NCBI GenBank assembly: GCA_947044405.1
Contig: CAMRHE010000028.1
Coordinates: forward strand, 8,020,001-8,084,000
DNA length: 64,000 nucleotides
DNA from: Leptodactylus fallax
Taxonomy: Eukaryota > Chordata > Amphibia > Anura > Leptodactylidae
Reading direction: 5' to 3'
Position 1 is the first letter of the stretch. The number at the start of each line of letters is the position of its first letter. Positions 40,701 through 49,700 of the stretch are shown piece after piece. The notes below the pieces were generated by a model. The model was not told where the DNA came from. It was given only the letters and a program-made list of their open reading frames with translations, and did no database searches. Position numbers and translations under genes: made by a program.

Positions 40701-43700
40701 AATGAAGGTGCCCCCTGTGTCTTAATGGTGGACAAGGAAACTGTGGGAGCTGCTCGTGCTTGTCGGCAGATCAAACCATCCTCTCTACAGGTGATCTGTC
40801 TGGGCTTTTCACAGCAGGCTCACATGGGCAAAAAACTCTTTGTAAGAATTGCCAAGTATCTTGGCTGTGGCAGATAACCAATGATGAGACTTTGTTTTCT
40901 GCCACAGTCAGCAGAGGTGTTTGGCCTCAGGTCCGGAAGCTGAAAAAGCCCCATTTAAAAACCATATCAGAATCACTGGAAAAAACACAAAAACCCCCAT
41001 ACACTGCGAGGGAGTGAACATAGCCCTAGACTACATAGTCACTGTGGCTCCCATTAGCCTCCGGCTGTACACCACATGCATATAGAGCCATTACTACACA
41101 GCTGCCACTAGGAGGCGCTTAGTCAGGTCCAAAATGCCCATCAAACCAATAGTAGTGCCACGTAGGAAACCTTTAATAGGAGCAGAAATATACCTCTGTG
41201 GCCACCGATGAAGCAATGTAGAGATAATCATCTTTATAGATACGCAAATTCAGTCTGCAAGTGCCGCGGGGGCCCATCCTGATTTATCAGATAGGTTTAT
41301 AGACAGTCACCAGCACTTCAACTTTCCTCTGTAATCTGCCAGCCAACTCTTCAGCCTCTGCCTGCATCCAGGCTGTCTAAAGGCAGTTCAGGCTCCGCCC
41401 CCAATGCACTTGCAGGCTAATCTGCACATCCATAAAAAGATATCTTTGCATTGATTCATCTGTATTTTTTGGGACGCAGTATTCACTGTGCCAGAGCTTA
41501 AAGGGGTTCTGGGTTTGTCAAATACAAAACCATGGAGGAAGAAAGTCATAACAGATTCCCTGGAGAACCCCTTTAAGCTTAGTTTTGACCTGCAAGTGAA
41601 CTTTTTAGCACCAAAATGCACAATGCTATATATCCAGCACAGGGTTTATCGGCCGCATGATTGATATAATAAATCTGCTGCCTTGTGCTTATGGTTTGGG
41701 CGCTTCAATGCAAGTAAACCACATGTGTTAAGAGTTCAGGAAATAATATCTGTCATAAACAGCGCACAAGAGATGAACATGAGAACCAAGTAATAAAACA
41801 CCCCCATCCCCGTGTATATAGACGTCTAACAACCTGCCTGACTGCAAGGCTAGGGCACAGGCAATAAAACGCTGTGCAAATACCATGTACATAAGAGTGG
41901 CCGCCACAGCACACCAGGTAAAGCACAGCAGCAGAAACACCAAAAATGTAGAGGACATGTAAGGGCTCGTTCACATCTGCATCCTTTAGCCCGATCTTCT
42001 TGTCCATCACAGGCCCAGAAGAATAAAAAAATAAATAAATAATTTTAAAGGAGGCCACCAGGTATCTAGCAGTATTTGGATAAAATTAACTCCAAATTGG
42101 GCAATTTGTGGCCATTCCTGGGTGTAAAAGGAGTGTTCCTAGTTAGGTTGTGGTTGGGTCCAGGAGAGGGGCTAAGGTTTCCCAGGATTTTGTTGGCCAC
42201 GCCCATCCCCCCCCACACACCGCCCATCCCCCCCACACACCGCCCATCCCCCCCCACACACACACACCGCCCATCCCTCACATACACACACCGCGCACAC
42301 GCCTGTCACACACACGCACACACACCGCCCCCCCCACACACACATCGCCCCCCCCCGCACACACCGCCCCCGCCCATCCCCCCCACCCCACCCCCCCACC
42401 CCCACGGCCCATCCCCCCACACACACACACCGCGCCCCCGTCTCACCCCCCCCCCACACACACACACCGCCCGTCCCCCCCCACACACACACCGCCCGTC
42501 CCCCCCACGCACACAAACACCGCCCCCAGCCCGTCCCCCCCACGCACACACACTGCCCCGCCCGTCCCACACACACACAGCGCCCCCCGCCCGTCCCCCC
42601 CACACACACACACCGCCCCCCGCCCCCCCCCCACACACACACACCCCCCCCGCCCCCCCCCCCACACACACCGCCCCCGCCCGCCCCCCCCCACACACAC
42701 CGCCCCCACCCATCCCCCCCCACACACACACCGCCCCCACCCATCCCCCCCCACACACACCACCCCCCACACACACACACCGCCCCCGCCCACACACACC
42801 GCCCCCCCCCGCACACACACCGCCCCCGCCCGTCCCCCCCCCCACACACACCCCCCCCCCCCACACACAGCGCCCCCGCCCGTCCCCCCCCCACACACAG
42901 CGCCCCCGCCCGTCCCCCCCCCACACACACACACACAGCGCCCCCGCCAGTCCCCCCCCCCACACACAGCGCCCCCCGCCCGTCCCCCCCCCACACACAC
43001 AGCGCCCCTGCCCGTCCCCCCCCACACACACAGCGCCCCTGCCCGTCCCCCCCCCACACACACAGCGCCCCCCCCCCCCCCCCCACACACACACACCGCC
43101 CCAGCCCGTCCCCACCACACACACAGCGCCCCCGCCCCGTCCCCCCCACACACACAGCGCCCCCGTCCCCCCCCCCCACACACCGCCCCCGCCCGTCCCA
43201 CACACACACACCGTGCCCCCCGCCAGTCCCCCACATTTTGCACTCCTGCCATATTCTGCAGGAAGCTACACCCAACCCCTACTGCCTACTGCTGTATGTA
43301 GCTTCCCGCTAACAGAGACCACTACAGAATACAGAGCAATGTCAATGTATGTTTAGTATGTCCGGTGAAGATGGAGACTGGTGCTGTCAGTGACAGCATC
43401 CGATGCCATACATTCAGCACTAGGTGGAGGCTGCCAAATGCAAGATGGGCAGGGAGCAAAAGCCTGTCTTCAGGGTCAATTTGCTACTCACCATGGCAAC
43501 CTGGCTTTGCCAGGCATCAGAACAGTAATGGTTTCTGACCCTGCAAGATAATTTGGAATCCACAAGACAGAGAAGAGATAACAGATTAGGAATTACATTC
43601 AATTATAAAAAAACAGAGCCATGGCAGCAGATTGTACAGCATATCAAACCGTCTTAAGAGATTCTTTACAAGTCAATTTTAACTATAAGAGCTGAAAACC

Positions 43701-46700
43701 ATGGCTGATTTCTTCTAAAAATAGCGCCACACTTATCCACAGGCTGTGTGTGGTATTACAAATTAGCTTCATTCACTTTAATGGATTTGCAGTACCAGTC
43801 ACAACCCAAGAACAGGAGTGGCGCTGTTCCAGGAAAAAAAAAAGCAGCCATGTTTTTCTAACCCTGAACAATCCCCTTTTTCAATGACTATTGGACAAAG
43901 ATGAAGACAGATTGCAAAAGACTGCAAAAGGTTTGCTGCACTTAAAGGCGCTTTCCAGGATTTTTCAGTCCTTAGAATAGGCCATAAGGGTTTGATTGGT
44001 GGGGGACACATAATGGCCCCTGCACAGATCAACTGTTTCGGGCTGCATTGAATCCCTGTACTAGGCAGTGGATGGAGTCAGTGTATGGATCAGTACACTG
44101 TGTAGTGGCCGAGCACCATGACGGCAGCTCTGGCCCTCTACAGGAATCCAATGCAGCCCTGACCAGCTGATCTCTGTGGGGCCAGTTATCGGCCTCCTAC
44201 CGATCAGAAATTATCCTAGAAAACCCCTTTAAGGTGAAAAGGACACTTTAGGAGATAAAAGCCTATGAAATACCCCCAACATACCATGATATGGAAGCTC
44301 ACATATTGCCTCGGATTTCCCATTCTGTCTCCATCCATCCTTGGCCTCGATGGCCACGGTTACAGTTCCATTGTTCACACTCAGTCCATATCCAGAGGCA
44401 CCGGCTACGCGGCGACCTTCACATCGCCACCATAACATTAGCGTAGAGTCACAAGAAACCAATTTCAAGGGATCCTGAGGTTTAAAGATGTCAACTCCAA
44501 GGCACTTCTGAGTTTTGAGGTTAAAGAGGCGATGGCCGGAGCCCCATATCCAGACGGAATTATTGGTCTTTGAGCAACCTCCGACCGATAGGCGGTCATT
44601 CTCCGCTGTAAGGCACTTACTGGACTGATCATGGAAGATCTCAAATGTGTGTCCTGTAGAGAGAGACAACGGGGGAGCTTAATGCAAATGAAATAAGACA
44701 AGATAGAACAGAAAATATCAATAAAGACGTTTCATAAATTACATTTTTTTTTTTCATGGCCACATGGAAACATACCACGGCACTACTAGTCGATGGCTAA
44801 CCTGCTGCAATGTTGAGCGCCAAAGTGGATGACATGTATCCAAATTTTTGCAATGCAAAGACTGAAAACTGCACAAGACCTGCTACAATTTTCAAGGGTC
44901 TTTTGTGGCAACATTCAAATAATCCGCTGATAAATTACCATGAACAATTTCCATTAGTTGAGTTGTCCCATGTGGACTTACCTTAAAGGGATGTACTGGA
45001 TTATAAAAACATGACTGATTTAGTCCAAAAACAATCTGATCATGAATTGTGTGCAGTATTGTAGCTCATCTGTAATAGCAGGCACAATCCATGGACCGAT
45101 GTGGCACCATTTCTGGTAAAAATCCCTGAGGATGGTTTGGAGTCCCAAACTGACCTGGCAGGTTCCCTTTAAGTTGCTCCTCCCTGATCTAAGACATGTC
45201 AGGGCTGGCCAGACTTTCCCCTTTAAGGTGTAGGTTCAAGTAACGCAATGAAAATCCAACCAACAAAGTTATATTGTACCCTGAGAGATTTTATGACCAA
45301 TGCCCAGTGAGTCAGGTTTCACTGCACCATGAAATGTTATCTAATCTGACAACACATTTTATTTAATATGAATTCCAAGCTCTATTGTTCCTCTATTATT
45401 CCTCTTGGAAAAAAATAGGAATAACTTGACAGCTAGGTGTTTTCATTACATTCATCGATCAGCATGGATTGGACAGGGCTTGGATATGTCTAAGACTATA
45501 GGGACACCACTACTAACAACTGGAATGACATCATCTGGTTATGAAGTAATACATATATTTCCAGGAGACATAACAGAGGAACAACACATTGTAGAGTTCT
45601 GAAAAGTAAAAGGATGCATTGCTGTACATATTTCTGGAGAATACAGGTATTTAGGTGTGTGCACATATTTTACATCTCCTGACTTTCTGCAGTCAGAAGA
45701 GGACATAGTGTAGGTGTTGTGTCGCGGCCTCGCACCTTCCGTTTAGAAGATATTGAGTGAATTAACTGGTCGTATATTTACACAATCATCTCTAATGTCT
45801 TCCTGACAGACTTCTGAATGGTTATGATCTTGGCAATTATCACCAACGGTTAATATTTGTCCAAGCTCGGCCATTATATAAATAATCCGCAAGATGCGCG
45901 TCATTTCTATCCACTACACTGCAAGCACAAGGCAAGTCTGAACAAGAGCCTTGGCCAGTACAGTGGTAACGTGGGTGTGTGAGCGGTGTCATTGCCTGGA
46001 CATTGTGTAGTGGCATGTGTGGGTTTGTCAGGGGCGGGATGGCCTTGGGAAACTATAGGGAGAGTCTCTAGTCTCCAGTCTCCCATCCGCCAAATCTACG
46101 CCAGTTAGTGGTTGTAGTAAAATTCAGTTATAACCCAAGCCAGAAAACTGGTGTAAATATAATAAATTGGTTGGGAGTCCTCACCCCGGGCCGGCCTTGG
46201 TCACTGACACTGACTCTGTAAAAAGTGTCAGAGTGCAGAACCAACAATGTGAAATCTGTAGCAAATCTACAAACTCTCTCTCCTGCACATTCAGTATGCT
46301 CCTGTCAAACATCACTTGTCATAATCTTGGACTTCTCTAATGGAATGGCCAAAGGTGAGGAGGGCGGTGGAGTCGCTACGCCAAACCACTGACTCTGACT
46401 CCCTCATAAATAGCTGACAACCATGGTCAGGAACAGTAAAGATCCTCTATTTCATGAAAAACTACTGATAGATACACATTTACTGTCAAACTATGTATCT
46501 AATTAAAGGGAGTCTATCATTCGCAAAAACAGTGTTAAGCTAATGGCACGTTGGAATGGCCTTTAAAAAGGCCATTCTTCTCCTACCTTTCCTTGTTTTC
46601 TTCTCCTACCTTTCCTTGTTTTCTTCTCCCAGACGATTCCAAGATAATTTGTTTCTTCATGTATGTAAATGAGCACCACGGAGCACCCGGGCCGTTCCTT

Positions 46701-49700
46701 CTCTTCTGTGAGCACCCACCTCGTCATCGCTTCTTACCGCCCCTTTGGCCGTTGCGGTGACTCCGCTCTTAGTCTTCTTTCTTCTTGCTCTCAGCAAATT
46801 CACATGACTGCGCATACACAATTGGCTCTGTCACGCTTTTGTGACAGACCACCGGAAAAATGGCGGCCAATTGTGCATGCGCAGTCACGAGAATTAGCTG
46901 AGAGCGAGAAGTAAGAAGAAAGAAGACCAAGAGCGGAGTCACCACAACAGCCGACGGGGCGGTAAGAAGCGATGACGCGATGGGTGCTCGCAGAAGAGAA
47001 GGTACGCCCCGGGTGCTCATTTACATACACGAAGAAACAAATTATCTTGGAATCGGCTGAGAGAAGAAAACAAGGAAATGTAGGAGAAGAATGGCCTTTA
47101 TAAAGGCCATTCCAACGTGCCATTAGCTTAAAAGTGTTTTTTAAATATTTCATCATTTTATTTTGAAGTTGGAGTTCCTCCCCAATATCATAGCCCTGGA
47201 GGTAAGTGCACTCTGTGAGCTGATAAGTCACCTATCAGGCTACATTCACATCTACGCCGGAGTCTCCACTGGAGACTCCATCGCATAGTCTGGCAAAACT
47301 CAGTGGAGGAAAAAGTCCTGCAAGGAGAACTTTTCCTCTGCCGCTTTCAGTTTAAAAACAAAGAACCCCATTATAGTCTATGGCAGGGGTGTCAAATTCA
47401 TTTTCTCCGGGGCCACTTCAGCCTCACGGGGTACCTTGAAGGGCCAAGATTATTTTACACATGTATAAAAGTAACTTCTCCTTAACAGATAAGCGAGCTA
47501 TTAAGCAGTAGTTACATTTGTACATTACTACTGTTACAATCAGCCCTTTGAGGTCAACCAGGAAGAACATAATGTATTGTTAAAACCTAAGACATTGGCA
47601 TGTTACATACTATCCTCATCCTTTTCTGAATATATCAAAAATTACACAGCGGCCCCTGCACACGGTATTATGCTCCATAGTTGCCCCTGCACACGGTATT
47701 ATGCTCCATAGTTGCCCCTGCACACGGTATTATGCTCCATAGTTGCCCCTGCACACGGTATTATGCTCCATAGTTGCCCCTGCACACGGTATTATGCTCC
47801 ATAGTTGCCCCTGCACACGATATTATGCTCCATAGTGGCCCCTGCAATCGGTATTATGCTCCATAGTGGCCCCTGCACACGGTATTATGCTCCTTAGTGG
47901 CCCCTGCATTGGTATTATGCCCCATAGTGGCCCCTGCAAACGGTATTATAGTCCATAGTGGCCCCTGCACATGGTATTATGCCCCATAGTGACCCCCCCC
48001 ACCCATGAACTATTATTATACTTTGGGGTCTTTTCAGACCCCAGAGTATAATGATCGGAGACCCAGGTGGTGACAAACATAAAAACCAGTGTTACTTACC
48101 TGGGCCCCGGTGCGCTCCCTACGTTCGGCCTTCTTCAATGTCGCACAGACCGGCGTCGCAAGATAATGACATCGGCCTGGCTCACGTGACGCCTGAGACG
48201 TCACCAAAGAAGGCCGAAGCCGGCTGGGAGCATGGGGTTCGCCGGCCACAGCCTCACTTACCATCCCCGCTCCTGCACACAGCCGCTTCTGCGACCCATA
48301 GCAGAAGGGGAAGCGGGGGCGGCCACGACCAGCAGCGGGGATCGGTAAGTAAATAGGCCGTTACGTGCCGGGGATACTCCAGCAGGCAACGGCCTATTTA
48401 TATATATAAAAAAAAAACTTATCTTCACCTACCTGCGATGCCTTGATGCAGCCGCGGCCTCCTCCTCTTCTTGTCTGTGTGTCAGCGTAGGAGGCGCGAT
48501 GACGTCATTGTATCGCTGCCTGCGCTGACATGCAGAGGTCTTGTAAACCAACCCAGGACAGGTATCGCGTAGCTTTGTTTCATTTTTTTTTTAAGCGGCC
48601 TGTCCTGGGCTGGTTTACATTACATAATGTACATAGACAATAAAAAATGCCGCGGCCCTGCGGGCCAGATAAGTGCCGGGCCGGATAACAGAAGGCAGCG
48701 GGCCGGATTCGGCCCGCGGGCCTTGTGTTTGACACCTGTGGTCTATGGGGTCCGCTGGACTCTGTGTGTAACCGCTACTTTAGCAGTCCGCCTCTCCGTT
48801 GTTGGGGTCTCCCTACAAACCTGAACAGTGGAGAGCTAGTGCGAACCTAGTGTTACTGCGTGGTTTGGGATGACTGTGGGTACCATCACATGTGCCTTCT
48901 GGCAGGCCCAAAACAGTGTTGGAACATGGCGACGTCCACATTGTCAGTAAGTGTTTGTGTGCGTCTATAGAAGGTATGTATATAAGGGGGACATTTACTA
49001 ATCCATCCATGGGCATAGATGTGGCACATCTTTGGCGCACGGCCTCTTTTTATGCCAACAATGTGCCATATTTAGGTTGGTTCTGTGCCCCCCTTGCCAC
49101 TTTTTACGAATGTGGGTGGAATCCAAAATGGGGTGGGGTACAGATGTCTCAGCCCAAAAAAAATTTACTATCACAACTACATTGGAGACTCCATCACCTG
49201 CGCAAAGGACTTATTCATCTTCCGATTTCAGTTTCAAAATGACAGACCCCTTTATAGCCCAATGGACTCCGTTTGTTACCGCTGTTTTATCGGTCCGCTG
49301 ACGGCCCCAAATAACACAGAGGCGACGCTAGTGCGATCCTAGCATAACACTTACTAGAAGAATACTGCACATTATACCAGAAATCTCCGCCAGTCCCTGC
49401 CTGGTATAGATTTCAATTATAGTGCACAGAAGTCCGGGAGGGCGAAGCCTCTTAATAATTACGCTGTATCTTGTGCCAGTGGAAGAATTAAGACTAGCCT
49501 GAAAAATGTCAGTCTTAAAGGGGTTATTCAGATGTGAATACTGATGGTCTACCCTTAGGACAGGCCATCAGTATTAGATCTGTGAGGGTCTGACAGTTGA
49601 GATTCCTGCAGATCAGCTGTTCAGGGTCAGCGCGGCCCTCGGTAATGTTTACCGCGCTGCTCACTCGCTGTACGATTTGTAGCAGGAGGTTTCGGTATTG

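Noticed and set aside
42076..43356. Pro/His/Thr-rich and Gly/Val/Cys-rich open frames over 250 codons
   Set aside because: They are direct translations of a C-rich/CA simple-repeat array, open in several frames at once, without domain features or splice context.
46551..47231. Similar open frames on opposite strands, as if two paralogous genes faced each other
   Set aside because: They are the two arms of a palindromic transposon; the similarity follows from the inverted repeat.
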